Assembly: GCF_001658025.2 (NCBI RefSeq)
Contig: NZ_CP014007.2
Location: forward strand, 2,170,001 to 2,234,000
Reading direction: 5' to 3'
Source of the DNA: Kosakonia oryzae
GTDB lineage: Bacteria > Pseudomonadota > Gammaproteobacteria > Enterobacterales > Enterobacteriaceae
Length of the DNA: 64,000 nucleotides
Shown: piece after piece, positions 9,675-20,510 of the stretch
Position numbering within the stretch: position 1 is the stretch's first letter
Layout: every line of letters begins with the position of its first letter
Position numbers and translations under genes: made by a program
The notes under the pieces: generated by a model
What the model was told of the DNA's origin: nothing
The model's input: the letters and a program-made list of their open reading frames with translations, nothing else
The model's database searches: none

Positions 9675-11000
9675 GTGCAACAGATAGCCCGCTCTGTCGC
9701 TCTGGCATTTAACAATCTGCCCCGACCCCACCGTGTCTTGCTGGGGTCGCTTACAGTTCTTACACTCACGGTCGCCGTCTGGCGGCCTTACGTTTATCAT
9801 CCCGAAGCCACACCCCCAATCGTGAAAGCGATTGAGCTGCCGAAAAATGAAATCCGCTCGTTGCTGCCGGAAGCCAGCGAACCTATTGATCAAACCACTT
9901 CTGATGATGTGGATGATATCCCGCAAGATGAACTGGATGATAAAACCGCCAATGAAGTTGGCGTTCACGAATATGTGGTTTCTACCGGCGATACGCTCAG
10001 CAGTATCCTCAACCAGTACGGCATTGATATGGGCGATATCAGCCAGCTTGCCGCTGCCGATAAGGAACTGCGCAACCTGAAGATCGGTCAACAGCTCTCA
10101 TGGACGCTCACCGCTGATGGCGATCTGCAACGCCTGACGTGGGAGATGTCCCGCCGCGAAACCCGCACGTATGACCGCGTCGATGGCGGTTTTAAAATGA
10201 GCAGCGAGATACAGCAGGGCGACTGGGTGAATTCGGTGATGAAAGGTACGGTTGGCGCGAGCTTCGTCGCCAGCGCCCGTGAAGCCGGTTTAACCAGCGC
10301 TGAAGTCAGCGCGGTGATCAAAGCGATGCAGTGGCAAATGGATTTCCGTAAGCTGAAAAAAGGCGATGAGTTTGCCGTGCTGATGTCCCGCGAAATGCTG
10401 GAAGGTAAGCAGGAACAGAGCCAGTTAGTCGGCGTTCGCCTGCGTTCTGACGGCAAAGATTACTACGCCATTCGCGCCGAAGACGGCAAATTTTACGATC
10501 GCAATGGTAGCGGGCTGGCAAAAGGCTTTATGCGCTTTCCGACTGCGAAACAGTTCCGCGTCTCGTCAAACTTTAATCCGCGCCGTCTGAATCCAGTAAC
10601 TGGCCGCGTTGCACCGCACAGAGGCGTCGATTTTGCTCTGCCGCAAGGCACGCCAGTGCTTGCTGTTGGCGACGGTGAAGTTGTGGTGGCAAAACGCAGT
10701 GGCGCAGCGGGGAACTACATTGCTATCCGCCACGGTCGTACTTACACAACCCGTTATATGCATCTGCGTAAACTGCTGGTAAAACCGGGTCAGAAAGTGA
10801 AGCGTGGCGATCGCATCGCTCTGTCGGGTAATACCGGACGTTCCACCGGGCCGCATTTGCATTATGAAATGTGGATCAACCAACAGGCTGTCAACCCGTT
10901 AACGGCAAAACTACCGCGCACCGAAGGGCTGACCGGTTCGGATCGCACGGATTATCTGTCGCAGGTGAAAGAGGTTATTCCGCAGCTGCGTTTTGACTGA
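9675..11000 (+). CDS. mepM: Murein DD-endopeptidase MepM
   Basis: M23 metallo-endopeptidase that cleaves cross-links in peptidoglycan so that new strands can be inserted. It has 441 residues, one N-terminal membrane anchor (about residues 20-37), a LysM-type segment (EYVVSTGDTLSSILNQYG, about residues 97-115), and a C-terminal LytM domain with zinc ligands in HRGVDFALP and PHLHYE. GTG start, as in E. coli. It lies 15 bases after znuA; spacing allows co-transcription. Confidence 0.95.
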   Translation: MQQIARSVALAFNNLPRPHRVLLGSLTVLTLTVAVWRPYVYHPEATPPIVKAIELPKNEIRSLLPEASEPIDQTTSDDVDDIPQDELDDKTANEVGVHEYVVSTGDTLSSILNQYGIDMGDISQLAAADKELRNLKIGQQLSWTLTADGDLQRLTWEMSRRETRTYDRVDGGFKMSSEIQQGDWVNSVMKGTVGASFVASAREAGLTSAEVSAVIKAMQWQMDFRKLKKGDEFAVLMSREMLEGKQEQSQLVGVRLRSDGKDYYAIRAEDGKFYDRNGSGLAKGFMRFPTAKQFRVSSNFNPRRLNPVTGRVAPHRGVDFALPQGTPVLAVGDGEVVVAKRSGAAGNYIAIRHGRTYTTRYMHLRKLLVKPGQKVKRGDRIALSGNTGRSTGPHLHYEMWINQQAVNPLTAKLPRTEGLTGSDRTDYLSQVKEVIPQLRFD

Positions 11001-11023
11001 TTCGCTTAACAAATATGCGTTCG

Positions 11024-11053
11024 AAGCCGGTGCGTGTTGCGCGCCGGCTTTTT
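11024..11053 (+). terminator. Intrinsic terminator after mepM
   Basis: 11-bp stem AAGCCGGTGCG / CGCGCCGGCTT with one T-G wobble and a TGTTG loop, followed by T residues. Confidence 0.85.
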
Positions 11054-11130
11054 CTTTTGTGTGAAAGATAACGCCTCGCTACACTATCTCCTTATCCTGA
11101 GTGACTTGATTTCTGGCCTGCGGACGATGC

Positions 11131-12102
11131 ATGGAAACGAAAAAAAATAACAGTGAATATATTCCGGAGTTCGAAAGTGAATTCCGCCACCCGCGTAACT
11201 GGGGCGCGTGGCTGGGCGTACTGGCATTTGCTGGCGTAGCGCTGGTTCCGCCGTCGGTACGCGATCCCCTGCTGGGAAAACTGGGCCGTCTGGCCGGGAA
11301 ATTTGGCAAAAGCGCGCGTCGTCGCGCACAGATCAATTTGCTCTACTGCTTTCCTGAAAAAAGCGAAGCTGAAAGGGAAGCCATTATTGATGAGATGTTT
11401 GCTACTGCGCCTCAGGCAATGGTCATGATGGCGGAGCTGGCGATCCGTGGCCCGGAAAAGGTGTTGCCGCGCGTCGACTGGCAGGGCAAATACATCATCG
11501 ATGAATTGCAACGTAACAACGAGAAAGTCATTTTCCTCGTGCCGCACGGCTGGGGCGTGGATATTCCGGCGATGCTGATGGCTTCACAGGGGCAGCAGAT
11601 GGCGGCCATGTTCCATAACCAAGGCAATAAGGTCTTTGATTATGTCTGGAATACTGTGCGTCGCCGTTTTGGTGGGCGTTTGCATGCGCGCAACGATGGC
11701 ATTAAACCTTTTATCCAGTCGGTGCGCCAGGGCTACTGGGGCTACTATCTGCCGGACCAGGATCACGGCGCGGAGCACAGCGAGTTTGTCGATTTCTTTG
11801 CCACCTACAAAGCAACGCTTCCGGCCATTGGTCGCCTGATGAAAGTCTGCCGCGCACGTGTTGTACCGTTGTTCCCGGTTTATGACGCCAGAACGCATCG
11901 TCTGATTATCCAGGTGCGGCCGCCGATGGATGATCTGCTGACAGCGGACGACAACACGATCGCCAGACGCATGAATGAAGAGGTGGAAGTATTTGTCACA
12001 CCTCGTCCGGAGCAATACACCTGGATCCTGAAGCTGCTAAAAACGCGCAAACCCGGCGAAACAGAGCCCTATAAGCGTAAAGAACTGTTCCCGAAGAGAT
12101 AA
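11131..12102 (+). CDS. lpxM: Lipid A myristoyltransferase LpxM
   Basis: Late acyltransferase that adds a secondary acyl chain (myristate in E. coli) to lipid A at the inner membrane. It has 323 residues, identical in length to E. coli MsbB/LpxM. The HX4D catalytic motif is HGWGVD (about residues 138-143), and a hydrophobic segment near residues 27-45 anchors it. Single-gene transcript between two terminators. Confidence 0.95.
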   Translation: METKKNNSEYIPEFESEFRHPRNWGAWLGVLAFAGVALVPPSVRDPLLGKLGRLAGKFGKSARRRAQINLLYCFPEKSEAEREAIIDEMFATAPQAMVMMAELAIRGPEKVLPRVDWQGKYIIDELQRNNEKVIFLVPHGWGVDIPAMLMASQGQQMAAMFHNQGNKVFDYVWNTVRRRFGGRLHARNDGIKPFIQSVRQGYWGYYLPDQDHGAEHSEFVDFFATYKATLPAIGRLMKVCRARVVPLFPVYDARTHRLIIQVRPPMDDLLTADDNTIARRMNEEVEVFVTPRPEQYTWILKLLKTRKPGETEPYKRKELFPKR

Positions 12103-12104
12103 AA

Positions 12105-12128
12105 AAGGCCTCTCCAGCGAGAGGCCTT
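12105..12128. terminator. Bidirectional terminator between lpxM and pykA
   Basis: Perfect 10-bp stem AAGGCCTCTC / GAGAGGCCTT with a 4-base loop and flanking A and T tracts, placed between convergent genes. Confidence 0.88.
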
Positions 12129-12147
12129 CTACTTTTCTGGCTGCCGG

Positions 12148-13590
12148 TTATTCGACGGTCAGAATACGAGTGGTATTGGTGGTACCCACGGTGCTCATCA
12201 CGTCACCCTGCGTCACGATCACCAGATCGCCGGAAAGCAGATAGCCTTTGTCACGCAGCAGGTTAACGGCGTCGTTAGCGGCGGCAACGCCTTCGTTAAC
12301 GCTGTCGAAATAGACCGGCGTTACGCCACGGTAGAGCGCTGTCAGGTTCAGGGTGCGCTCATGGCGGGAGAGGGCGAAAATCGGCAGGCCGGAACTGATG
12401 CGTGAAGTCATCAGGGCGGTACGGCCGGATTCGGTCATGGAGATGATAGCGGTTACACCTTTCAGGTGATTGGCCGCGTACATCGCCGACATCGCGATCG
12501 CTTCTTCTACGTTATCGAACTGAATATCCAGGCGGTGTTTAGAAACGTTGATGCTTGGGATCTTTTCCGCACCCAGACAAACGCGCGCCATTGCCGCTAC
12601 GGTTTCAGACGGATACTGACCGGCGGCGGTTTCCGCAGAGAGCATTACGGCATCGGTGCCGTCAAGCACGGCGTTAGCGACATCCATTACTTCCGCGCGG
12701 GTTGGCATTGGGTTGGTGATCATCGACTCCATCATCTGCGTGGCGGTGATCACCGCACGGTTCAGTTGACGGGCACGGCGGATCAGCGCTTTCTGAATAC
12801 CGACCAGTTCCGGATCGCCGATTTCAACGCCGAGATCGCCACGGGCAACCATCACCACATCAGACGCAAGGATCACATCGTCCATCGCGTCCTGATCGCA
12901 AACAGCTTCCGCACGTTCGACTTTCGCTACAATCTTCGCGTCGCAGCCTGCATCGCGCGCCAGGCGGCGGGCGTAGTTCAGATCTTCGCCGCAGCGCGGG
13001 AAAGAGACTGCCAGGTAATCAACGCCGATCAGCGCCGCGGTAACGATATCCGCTTTGTCTTTCTCTGTCAGAGCTTCAGCAGAGAGACCGCCGCCCAGTT
13101 TGTTGATGCCTTTGTTATTGGAGAGCGGTCCGCCGACAGTCACTTCGGTGAACACTTTCATGCCCTGAACTTCCAGCACTTTCAACTGAACGCGACCGTC
13201 GTCGAGCAGCAGGATATCGCCCGTCACCACGTCGGCTGGCAGGCCTTTATAGTCGATGCCGACTTTTTCCTTGTCGCCTTCGCCTTTACCCAGGTTGGCA
13301 TCAAGCAGGAATTTATCGCCAACGTTCAGGAAAACTTTGCCTTCCTTGAAGGTAGACACGCGAATTTTAGGTCCCTGCAAATCGCCAAGGATAGCAACAT
13401 GACGTCCCAGTTTTGCCGCAATCTCACGTACCTTATCCGCACGTAATTTATGATCTTCAGGTGTTCCGTGTGAGAAGTTCATACGCACCACGTTAGCGCC
13501 AGCAGCGATAACCTTCTCAAGGTTGTTATCGCGGTCAGTGGCCGGGCCTAAAGTGGTTACGATTTTGGTCCTGCGAAGCCTTCTGGACAT
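12148..13590 (-). CDS. pykA: Pyruvate kinase II
   Basis: Converts phosphoenolpyruvate and ADP to pyruvate and ATP. It has 480 residues from [13 protein letters not shown], the E. coli PykA length and start; the frame opens 8 codons earlier without support. Visible: substrate-binding NFSHG, the Mg2+/active-site region ([13 protein letters not shown]), and ATQMMESMI. In E. coli it is the AMP-activated isoenzyme. It lies next to hexR, whose product controls central carbon genes in several gamma-proteobacteria. Confidence 0.97.
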   Translation of the reverse strand: MSRRLRRTKIVTTLGPATDRDNNLEKVIAAGANVVRMNFSHGTPEDHKLRADKVREIAAKLGRHVAILGDLQGPKIRVSTFKEGKVFLNVGDKFLLDANLGKGEGDKEKVGIDYKGLPADVVTGDILLLDDGRVQLKVLEVQGMKVFTEVTVGGPLSNNKGINKLGGGLSAEALTEKDKADIVTAALIGVDYLAVSFPRCGEDLNYARRLARDAGCDAKIVAKVERAEAVCDQDAMDDVILASDVVMVARGDLGVEIGDPELVGIQKALIRRARQLNRAVITATQMMESMITNPMPTRAEVMDVANAVLDGTDAVMLSAETAAGQYPSETVAAMARVCLGAEKIPSINVSKHRLDIQFDNVEEAIAMSAMYAANHLKGVTAIISMTESGRTALMTSRISSGLPIFALSRHERTLNLTALYRGVTPVYFDSVNEGVAAANDAVNLLRDKGYLLSGDLVIVTQGDVMSTVGTTNTTRILTVE

Positions 13591-13716
13591 GTAATACTCC
13601 GTTGACTGAAACAACTTGGTGTTGCGTGAACATGAATTCGGCCATTTAGCGCCCCGCTGTGAAGGGCAATGCGCCTGACCGAACAGCGTAAGAGGTTACT
13701 GCTTTGTTATTAACTA

Positions 13717-14586
13717 TTAGTGGTTATCACTTTTGATAAGTAACTCCTTATCAAAGCGCGATTCTTTCAGGGCTTCTTTGACTCGCTTCAAGTTATCCCT
13801 GAATTTTGCGCCGCGGCGCAAGGTAAAACCGGTGGCCAGCACGTCAATGACGGTCAGTTGCGCAAGTCGGGAAACCATGGGCATATAAATGTCAGTATCT
13901 TCCGGGACATCAAGCGTGATAGCAAGCGTTGCCTCGCGCGCAAGCGGTGTCCCTGCTGAAGTCAGGGCAATGACCATGGCGTCGTTTTCACGCGCCAGTT
14001 GCGCAAGCTCAACAAGGTTTTTTGTTCTTCCGGTATGGGAAATCAGCACAACCACGTCATCGTCGCTACAATTCATACAACTCATGCGTTGCAGCACGAT
14101 GTCGTCAGAGTAAATCACCGGTACGTTGAAGCGGAAAAATTTGTTCATGGCGTCGTGCGCAACGGCGGCAGACGAGCCGAGACCGAAAAACGAGATTTTT
14201 TTCGCCTGGGTCAACAGATCGACGGCGCGATTGACAGCGGCCATATCCAGCGATTGCCGGACGTGATCGAGGCTGGCCATTGCCGACTCAAAGATTTTTC
14301 CGGTATAGGCTTCTACGCTGTCATCTTCGTCAACATTTCGATTAACATAGGGCGTGCCGTTGGCGAGACTTTGTGCCAGATGTAACTTAAAGTCCGGGAA
14401 ACCGCGAGTATCAAGGCTGCGGCAAAAACGGTTTACCGTCGGTTCACTGACATCTGCTTCCTGTGCCAGCGCAGCGATGCTGGAGTGGATGGCCTGGTCC
14501 GGAGCGGCGAGGATGACTTCCGCGACCTTCCGTTCGGATTTGCTAAGGTGTTCCAGCCGTGACTGGATTTTTTCCAGCATATTCAT
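13717..14586 (-). CDS. hexR: HexR transcriptional regulator
   Basis: RpiR-family repressor with an N-terminal helix-turn-helix (about residues 1-77) and a C-terminal SIS domain that senses 2-keto-3-deoxy-6-phosphogluconate (KDPG), the Entner-Doudoroff intermediate. It has 289 residues, as in E. coli. It is divergent from zwf, with a perfect HexR-type palindrome between them. By established knowledge it represses zwf and related genes until KDPG accumulates. Confidence 0.95.
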   Translation of the reverse strand: MNMLEKIQSRLEHLSKSERKVAEVILAAPDQAIHSSIAALAQEADVSEPTVNRFCRSLDTRGFPDFKLHLAQSLANGTPYVNRNVDEDDSVEAYTGKIFESAMASLDHVRQSLDMAAVNRAVDLLTQAKKISFFGLGSSAAVAHDAMNKFFRFNVPVIYSDDIVLQRMSCMNCSDDDVVVLISHTGRTKNLVELAQLARENDAMVIALTSAGTPLAREATLAITLDVPEDTDIYMPMVSRLAQLTVIDVLATGFTLRRGAKFRDNLKRVKEALKESRFDKELLIKSDNH

Positions 14587-14866
14587 GGTGATAAAGCGCT
14601 CATGGTGAAACGATTACACTGATAGATGGAATCGTGATGCGTTTTAAACAGATATTACCCCCGCGGGAAGCAGAAGTGTAAGTAGTGATGAGAAATGATG
14701 TTGTTTTTTTTCATTACATGATCAGAGTCAGATTTTATCGTCTGTTTCCAGGGCAAATATCCGGCTTTTTCAGGGCAAAAAAACAGATTTTTTGTCACAA
14801 CAAAATAACGCACGTCCTGACAATGCGTAACAGTTTCGGGAATTACGTAAACGCAGTACAGTGTAC

Positions 14867-14881
14867 TGTAATAAAATTACA
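14867..14881. promoter_or_regulatory. HexR-type operator upstream of zwf
   Basis: TGTAATAAAATTACA, a perfect 6-3-6 palindrome matching the described HexR motif (TGTARTWWWAYTACA type). It is 48 bases before the zwf ATG and probably overlaps its promoter. The rest of the 342-base hexR-zwf gap is AT-rich with no gene seen. Confidence 0.78.
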
Positions 14882-14928
14882 ACTAAGGCCTGGCTAACGC
14901 TCCAGGACAGCCAACTGAGGAGATTGAC

Positions 14929-16404
14929 ATGGCGGTAGTACAAACAGCCCAGGCGTGTGACCTGGTCATTTTCGGCGCGAAAGGTGACCTCGCACGCCGG
15001 AAATTGCTGCCTTCACTGTACCAACTGGAAAAAGCGGGGCAGATCCATCCGGATACACGTATCCTGGGGGTCGGCCGTGCCGAGTGGGATAAGGAAGCCT
15101 ATACCAAGGTTGTTCGTGAAGCGCTTGAAACCTTCATGAAGGAAAAAATCGACGAAAGTCTGTGGGATAAGCTGAGTGGTCGTCTGGATTTTTGCAATCT
15201 GGATGTTAACGAAACCTCCGCATTCAAACGTCTCGGCGCGATGCTTGACCAGAAAAATCGCACGACCATCAACTACTTTGCCATGCCGCCGAGCACCTTT
15301 GGCGCCATCTGTAAGGGGCTGGGTGAAGCAAAACTGAACGCGAAACCGGCGCGTGTCGTGATGGAAAAGCCGCTGGGAACATCGCTTGCGACATCGCGGG
15401 AAATTAACGACCAGGTGGGCGAATTTTTCGAAGAGTGCCAGGTATACCGCATCGACCATTATCTGGGTAAAGAGACGGTACTTAACCTGCTGGCGCTGCG
15501 TTTTGCCAACTCCCTGTTTGTTAACAACTGGGATAACCGTACCATCGATCACGTGGAAATCACCGTGGCGGAAGAGGTCGGTATCGAAGGGCGCTGGGGC
15601 TATTTTGACCAGGCCGGGCAGATGCGCGACATGATCCAGAACCACCTGTTGCAGATCCTCTGCATGATTGCCATGTCGCCGCCGTCCGATCTGACCGCGG
15701 ACAGTATTCGTGATGAAAAAGTGAAAGTGCTGAAATCGTTGCGCCGCATCGATCGCACCAACGTGCGCGAAAAAACCGTACGTGGTCAGTACACCGCCGG
15801 GTTTGCGCAAGGCAAAAAAGTGCCGGGTTACCTGGAAGAAGAGGGAGCGAATAAATCCAGCAATACCGAAACGTTCGTCGCTATCCGTGTTGATATCGAT
15901 AACTGGCGCTGGGCCGGCGTGCCGTTCTATTTGCGCACCGGTAAACGTCTGCCGACCAAATGTTCAGAAGTTGTGGTCTACTTTAAAACGCCTGAGCTGA
16001 ACCTGTTCAAAGAGTCCTGGCAGGATCTGCCGCAGAACAAACTGACCATTCGCCTGCAGCCGGATGAAGGTGTGGATATTCAGGTGCTTAATAAGGTTCC
16101 AGGCCTGGATCATAAACACAACCTGCAAATTACCAAACTCGATCTGAGCTACTCCGAAACCTTTAATCAAACGCATCTTGCTGATGCTTACGAGCGCCTT
16201 CTGCTGGAAACCATGCGTGGTATTCAGGCTCTGTTCGTGCGTCGTGACGAAGTGGAAGAAGCCTGGAAATGGGTCGATTCCATCACCGAAGCGTGGGCCG
16301 CGGACAACGATGCGCCGAAACCGTATCAGGCGGGTACCTGGGGACCGGTTGCATCGGTGGCGATGATTACCCGCGACGGCCGTTCATGGAACGAGTTTGA
16401 GTGA
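14929..16404 (+). CDS. zwf: Glucose-6-phosphate dehydrogenase
   Basis: First enzyme of the oxidative pentose phosphate branch; also feeds the Entner-Doudoroff genes downstream. It has 491 residues, as in E. coli. The nucleotide-binding motif is [10 protein letters not shown] near residue 15, and the active-site motif is RIDHYLGKE near residue 178. Start ATG is preceded by GAGGAGA. Leads the zwf-edd-eda cluster; a terminator-like hairpin between zwf and edd suggests they can be transcribed separately. Confidence 0.98.
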   Translation: MAVVQTAQACDLVIFGAKGDLARRKLLPSLYQLEKAGQIHPDTRILGVGRAEWDKEAYTKVVREALETFMKEKIDESLWDKLSGRLDFCNLDVNETSAFKRLGAMLDQKNRTTINYFAMPPSTFGAICKGLGEAKLNAKPARVVMEKPLGTSLATSREINDQVGEFFEECQVYRIDHYLGKETVLNLLALRFANSLFVNNWDNRTIDHVEITVAEEVGIEGRWGYFDQAGQMRDMIQNHLLQILCMIAMSPPSDLTADSIRDEKVKVLKSLRRIDRTNVREKTVRGQYTAGFAQGKKVPGYLEEEGANKSSNTETFVAIRVDIDNWRWAGVPFYLRTGKRLPTKCSEVVVYFKTPELNLFKESWQDLPQNKLTIRLQPDEGVDIQVLNKVPGLDHKHNLQITKLDLSYSETFNQTHLADAYERLLLETMRGIQALFVRRDEVEEAWKWVDSITEAWAADNDAPKPYQAGTWGPVASVAMITRDGRSWNEFE

Positions 16405-16428
16405 TGTTATTGCGGCAAAAAGCATTTC

Positions 16429-16444
16429 ATTTTACCGGTAACAT
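16429..16444. promoter_or_regulatory. Candidate GntR operator upstream of edd
   Basis: ATTTTACCGGTAACAT matches the GntR palindrome ATGTTA-N4-TAACAT at 11 of 12 arm positions. It lies just after zwf. In E. coli GntR represses edd-eda until gluconate is present. Confidence 0.65.
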
Positions 16445-16483
16445 GATCTAACACAGATATCAGAATAATTTTTCACCTTTCAG

Positions 16484-16516
16484 GCCCCGACTGGATTCAC
16501 CAGCGGGGCTTTTTTT
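16484..16516 (+). terminator. Terminator between zwf and edd
   Basis: GCCCCG-A-CTGG / CCAG-CGGGGC hairpin with an ATTCA loop and one bulged A, followed by a long T run. It should end most zwf transcripts and leave edd-eda to its own promoter in the remaining 120 bases. Confidence 0.85.
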
Positions 16517-16637
16517 ATTACACTGGCTGAAGCGATTTTGCCTCAGGGGCGCGGCGTTTTGGTGTTTACAGTCTGATAACGAAGGCTTATGGCATTGTTG
16601 ACGCGGTTCCCCGGACAGATAAATTTCAGGAGCCTTT

Positions 16638-18449
16638 ATGAACTCAACAATGTTACGCGTAACAAATCGCATTATTGAGCGTTCGCGCGAAACCCGCTCA
16701 GCCTACCTTGCCCGCATTGAACAGGCGAAAACGAACACCGTGCGCCGTTCCACACTGGCCTGCGGTAACCTGGCACATGGATTTGCAGCTTGCCAGCCTG
16801 ACGACAAAGCCTCCCTCAAAAGCATGTTGCGCAACAATATTGCCATTATCACTTCCTACAACGACATGCTTTCCGCTCATCAGCCTTACGAAGTCTATCC
16901 GGAGATTATCCGTAAAGCGTTGCATTCAGTGAACGCGGTGGGTCAGGTAGCGGGCGGCGTTCCGGCAATGTGCGACGGCGTAACCCAGGGGCAGGACGGC
17001 ATGGAACTTTCCCTGCTGAGCCGCGAAGTGATTGCCATGTCGGCAGCGGTAGGGCTTTCTCACAATATGTTTGACGGCGCGCTGTACCTCGGTGTGTGCG
17101 ACAAAATTGTCCCGGGGCTGGCCATGGCAGCGCTGTCATTTGGTCATTTACCGGCGGTGTTTATTCCGTCTGGCCCGATGGCGAGCGGTCTGGCAAATAA
17201 AGAGAAAGTACGCATTCGCCAGCTTTATGCGGAAGGTAAAGTCGATCGTATGGCGCTGCTCGAATCAGAAGCCGCGTCATATCATGCACCAGGGACTTGT
17301 ACGTTTTACGGCACGGCTAACACTAACCAGATGGTGATTGAGTTTATGGGCATGCAACTGCCTGGCTCATCGTTTGTCCATCCGGATGCGCCTCTGCGCC
17401 GTGTACTGACTGAAGCGGCAGCCCGTCAGGTGACCCGTCTGACCGGCAATGGCAACGAGTGGATGCCGCTCGGTAAAATGATTGATGAAAAAGTCGTGGT
17501 GAACGGTATCGTTTCACTGCTGGCGACGGGTGGCTCCACCAACCACACCATGCATCTGGTGGCGATGGCGCGCGCAGCAGGGATCATTATCAACTGGGAT
17601 GATTTCTCCGATCTTTCTGATGTGGTTCCGCTGCTGGCGCGTCTCTACCCGAATGGCCCGGCAGATATTAACCACTTCCAGGCGGCTGGCGGTGTGCCGG
17701 TGCTGATGCGTGAACTGCTGAAAGGCGGTCTGTTGCATGAAGATGTTCACACCGTGGCGGGCTTTGGCCTGACGCGCTACACCCAGGAGCCGTGGCTCAA
17801 TAATGGCGAGCTGGACTGGCGTGATGGCGCGGCTGCATCGCTGGATGCTGACGTCATTGCGACCATCGAACAGCCGTTCTCAAAACATGGCGGCACCAAA
17901 GTGCTGAGCGGCAACCTGGGGCGCGCGGTGATGAAAACCTCAGCAGTACCGGTTGAAAATCAGGTTATTGAAGCGCCAGCGGTAATTTTTGAAAGCCAGC
18001 ATGATGTCTTACCGGCCTTCGAAGCAGGCCTGCTGGACCGTGATTGCGTGGTGGTTGTCCGTCATCAAGGGCCAAAAGCGAACGGCATGCCAGAATTACA
18101 TAAACTCATGCCGCCACTTGGTGTATTATTGGACCGCCGTTTCAAAATTGCACTGGTTACCGATGGACGGCTGTCAGGCGCATCAGGTAAAGTGCCGTCG
18201 GCGATCCACGTTACACCAGAAGCATACGATGGCGGATTGCTGGCGAAAGTACGTGATGGCGATATTATCCGGGTTAACGGGCAGACAGGCGAGTTAACGC
18301 TGTTGGTTGATGACGAAGAACTTGCCGCACGTCAGCCGCATATTCCTGACCTGAGCGCGATGCGCGTGGGCACAGGCCGCGAATTGTTCGGCGCGCTGCG
18401 GGAGAAACTCTCAGGTGCGGAGCAGGGCGCAACCTGTATCACTTTTTAA
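16638..18449 (+). CDS. edd: Phosphogluconate dehydratase
   Basis: Converts 6-phosphogluconate to KDPG, the first Entner-Doudoroff step. It has 603 residues, as in E. coli, of the IlvD/Edd dehydratase family. Cysteines expected to bind the iron-sulfur cluster are seen in [10 protein letters not shown] and [13 protein letters not shown]. The start ATG is preceded by CAGGAG. eda follows 37 bases later; together they form the gluconate-inducible edd-eda operon. Confidence 0.98.
   Translation: MNSTMLRVTNRIIERSRETRSAYLARIEQAKTNTVRRSTLACGNLAHGFAACQPDDKASLKSMLRNNIAIITSYNDMLSAHQPYEVYPEIIRKALHSVNAVGQVAGGVPAMCDGVTQGQDGMELSLLSREVIAMSAAVGLSHNMFDGALYLGVCDKIVPGLAMAALSFGHLPAVFIPSGPMASGLANKEKVRIRQLYAEGKVDRMALLESEAASYHAPGTCTFYGTANTNQMVIEFMGMQLPGSSFVHPDAPLRRVLTEAAARQVTRLTGNGNEWMPLGKMIDEKVVVNGIVSLLATGGSTNHTMHLVAMARAAGIIINWDDFSDLSDVVPLLARLYPNGPADINHFQAAGGVPVLMRELLKGGLLHEDVHTVAGFGLTRYTQEPWLNNGELDWRDGAAASLDADVIATIEQPFSKHGGTKVLSGNLGRAVMKTSAVPVENQVIEAPAVIFESQHDVLPAFEAGLLDRDCVVVVRHQGPKANGMPELHKLMPPLGVLLDRRFKIALVTDGRLSGASGKVPSAIHVTPEAYDGGLLAKVRDGDIIRVNGQTGELTLLVDDEELAARQPHIPDLSAMRVGTGRELFGALREKLSGAEQGATCITF
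16650..16665. promoter_or_regulatory. Second GntR-like palindrome inside edd codons 5-10
   Basis: ATGTTACGCGTAACAA matches the GntR arms at 11 of 12 positions and lies within the first codons of edd. A similar sequence is, as I recall, present at the E. coli edd start, so it is not a local accident. Confidence 0.45.
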
Positions 18450-18486
18450 GACGATAAGATTTAGTTCTGGCGAGAGAAAAACTCTG

Positions 18487-19128
18487 ATGAAAAACTGGAA
18501 AACGAGTGCAGAAGCAATTCTGAAAACAGGTCCGGTAGTGCCGGTGATTGTAGTGAACAAACTGGAACACGCTGTGCCGATGGCAAAAGCGCTGGTTGCT
18601 GGCGGTGTTCGCGTACTGGAAGTCACCCTGCGTACCGCTTGTGCGATGGATGCTATCCGCGCTATCGCAAAAGAAGTGCCCGACGCAATTATCGGTGCCG
18701 GTACGGTACTGAACCCGCAGCAGCTGGCGGAAGTGACCGCTGCTGGCGCGCAGTTCGCTATCAGCCCGGGCCTGACCGAGCCGCTGCTGAAAGCCGCAAC
18801 CGAAGGTACTATCCCGCTGATCCCGGGCATCAGCACCGTTTCTGAGTTGATGCTGGGCATGGACTACGGTCTGAAAGAGTTCAAATTCTTCCCGGCGGAA
18901 GCAAATGGCGGTACTAAAGCGTTGCAGGCGATTGCAGGTCCGTTCTCTCAGGTCCGTTTCTGCCCGACTGGCGGGATCTCCCCGGCTAACTACCGTGATT
19001 ACCTGGCGCTGAAAAGCGTGCTGTGCATCGGCGGTTCCTGGCTGGTTCCGGCCGATGCGCTGGAAGCGGGTGATTACGATCGCATCACCAAACTGGCGCG
19101 TGAAGCGGTTGAAGGCGCGAAACAGTAA
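18487..19128 (+). CDS. eda: KDPG/KHG aldolase
   Basis: Class I aldolase that splits KDPG to pyruvate and glyceraldehyde 3-phosphate; also acts on 4-hydroxy-2-oxoglutarate. It has 213 residues from [12 protein letters not shown], the E. coli length, and the frame upstream of this ATG overlaps edd. The Schiff-base lysine is in [12 protein letters not shown] (about residue 133). Ends before a hairpin pair that closes the operon. Confidence 0.97.
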   Translation: MKNWKTSAEAILKTGPVVPVIVVNKLEHAVPMAKALVAGGVRVLEVTLRTACAMDAIRAIAKEVPDAIIGAGTVLNPQQLAEVTAAGAQFAISPGLTEPLLKAATEGTIPLIPGISTVSELMLGMDYGLKEFKFFPAEANGGTKALQAIAGPFSQVRFCPTGGISPANYRDYLALKSVLCIGGSWLVPADALEAGDYDRITKLAREAVEGAKQ

Positions 19129-19135
19129 TCTCGCG

Positions 19136-19200
19136 GGCGGGTGTTTACCCGCCTTGTGCAGAAAAGCCCGGTAGGCGATGAGCGCCCCCGGGCTTTTTTT
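19136..19200. terminator. Double hairpin terminator between eda and purT
   Basis: A first hairpin GGCGGGT / ACCCGCC (19136-19153) is followed by a second, AAAAGCCCGG (19162-19171) / CCGGGCTTTT (19188-19197), with A and T tracts on its flanks. The second directly abuts the convergent purT stop and should act in both directions. Confidence 0.85.
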
Positions 19201-20378
19201 TAGCCCTTAACCTGAACTGCGGCCGCGGCGGCAACCGCGCGCTCTACGGCCTTTTCGACACTTTCAGCCACGGCCAGCGCTACGCCCATGCGGCGCGAAC
19301 CGTCGATTTCAGGTTTACCAAAAAGACGCAGTTGTACACCGGCGGCGAGCGCATTTTGCACGTTATCGAAGGTCACATTCTGGCTGCGCAGACGCGGCAG
19401 GATCACGGCCGAAGCTGCCGGGCCGTACTGGCGAATGTCGCCAATCGGTAAACCGAGGAAAGCACGGACATGCAGTGCGAACTCCGAGAGATCCTGGGAA
19501 ATCAGCGTCACCATCCCGGTATCATGCGGGCGAGGAGAAACCTCGCTGAAGATCACTTCATCGCCGCAAACGAACAGCTCAACGCCGAACAGCCCATAGC
19601 CGCCCAGCGCCAGCACGACTTTGCTGGCAATTGCCTGCGCGCGTTCCAGCGCCAGCGGCGACATCTGCTGAGGCTGCCAGGATTCGCGATAATCACCGTC
19701 TTCCTGGCGGTGGCCGACCGGTGCGCAAAAATGGACGCCATCAACGGCGCTGATGGTCAGAAGCGTGATTTCAAAATCAAAGTTAACCACGCCTTCGACA
19801 ATCACCCGTCCGGCACCCGCACGGCCACCCTGTTGGGCGTATTCCCAGGCTTTTGTCAGTTGCTCTGCGCTTTTAATAAAGCTCTGACCTTTACCGGAGG
19901 AGCTCATCACCGGTTTTACGATACAGGGCAAACCTATTTCGGCGACGGCATCGCGAAAAGCCGCTTCACTGTCGGCAAAGCGGTAGCTGGATGTTGGTAA
20001 CTGCAACTCTTCCGCCGCCAGGCGACGAATGCCTTCACGGTTCATGGTCAATTTTGTGGCACGGGCGCAGGGCACCACATGCTGGCCCTGCGCTTCCAGT
20101 TCCAGCAGTGTATCGGTGGCGATCGCTTCGATTTCTGGCACGATAAAATGCGGTTTTTCTTGTGCGACCAGCGCCTTTAGCGCCTCACCATCAAGCATAT
20201 TGATCACATGCGAACGGTGCGCCACATGCATTGCTGGCGCATCGGCATAGCGATCTACCGCGATAACTTCAATGCCCAGTCGTTGACATTCAATGGCCAC
20301 TTCCTTACCCAGTTCGCCAGAGCCGAGTAACATCACGCGAGTTGCTGCCGGGCGCAGCGCAGTACCTAAAAGAGTCAT
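19200..20378 (-). CDS. purT: Phosphoribosylglycinamide formyltransferase 2
   Basis: ATP-grasp enzyme that uses formate and ATP to formylate glycinamide ribonucleotide in purine synthesis, the folate-independent alternative to PurN. It has 392 residues, as in E. coli. The N-terminal nucleotide-binding region is [13 protein letters not shown]; the ATP-grasp core includes [13 protein letters not shown] PurR box lies upstream, consistent with purine repression. Confidence 0.97.
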   Translation of the reverse strand: MTLLGTALRPAATRVMLLGSGELGKEVAIECQRLGIEVIAVDRYADAPAMHVAHRSHVINMLDGEALKALVAQEKPHFIVPEIEAIATDTLLELEAQGQHVVPCARATKLTMNREGIRRLAAEELQLPTSSYRFADSEAAFRDAVAEIGLPCIVKPVMSSSGKGQSFIKSAEQLTKAWEYAQQGGRAGAGRVIVEGVVNFDFEITLLTISAVDGVHFCAPVGHRQEDGDYRESWQPQQMSPLALERAQAIASKVVLALGGYGLFGVELFVCGDEVIFSEVSPRPHDTGMVTLISQDLSEFALHVRAFLGLPIGDIRQYGPAASAVILPRLRSQNVTFDNVQNALAAGVQLRLFGKPEIDGSRRMGVALAVAESVEKAVERAVAAAAAVQVKG

Positions 20379-20417
20379 AGCATCTTACCGTTGGGGAAAA
20401 AACTGGGCGCAGTATAA

Positions 20418-20433
20418 ACGAAAACGTTTGCGT
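20418..20433. promoter_or_regulatory. PurR box upstream of purT
   Basis: ACGAAAACGTTTGCGT matches the PurR consensus ACGCAAACGTTTGCGT at 15 of 16 positions. It is 40 bases before the purT start. Confidence 0.85.
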
Positions 20434-20477
20434 CTGTCTTTTATCCCTTGCGATGCTTTTTTCATCGCGCTAATATA

Positions 20478-20493
20478 CTGTATAAATACACAG
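20478..20493. promoter_or_regulatory. LexA box of yebG
   Basis: CTGTATAAATACACAG has the full CTGT-N8-ACAG consensus and lies 18 bases before the yebG ATG, where it would overlap the promoter. yebG is a known LexA regulon member in E. coli. Confidence 0.92.
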
Positions 20494-20510
20494 TTGAATG
20501 AGGCTGCATC

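Noticed and set aside
12466-13446. 326-codon open frame antisense to pykA
   Set aside because: Typical mirror frame of a highly expressed GC-biased gene; translation has no domain-like features.
14770-14840. SoxS/MarA-type box upstream of zwf
   Set aside because: E. coli zwf has one, but the best match here around AACGCACGTCC fits the degenerate consensus too poorly to claim.
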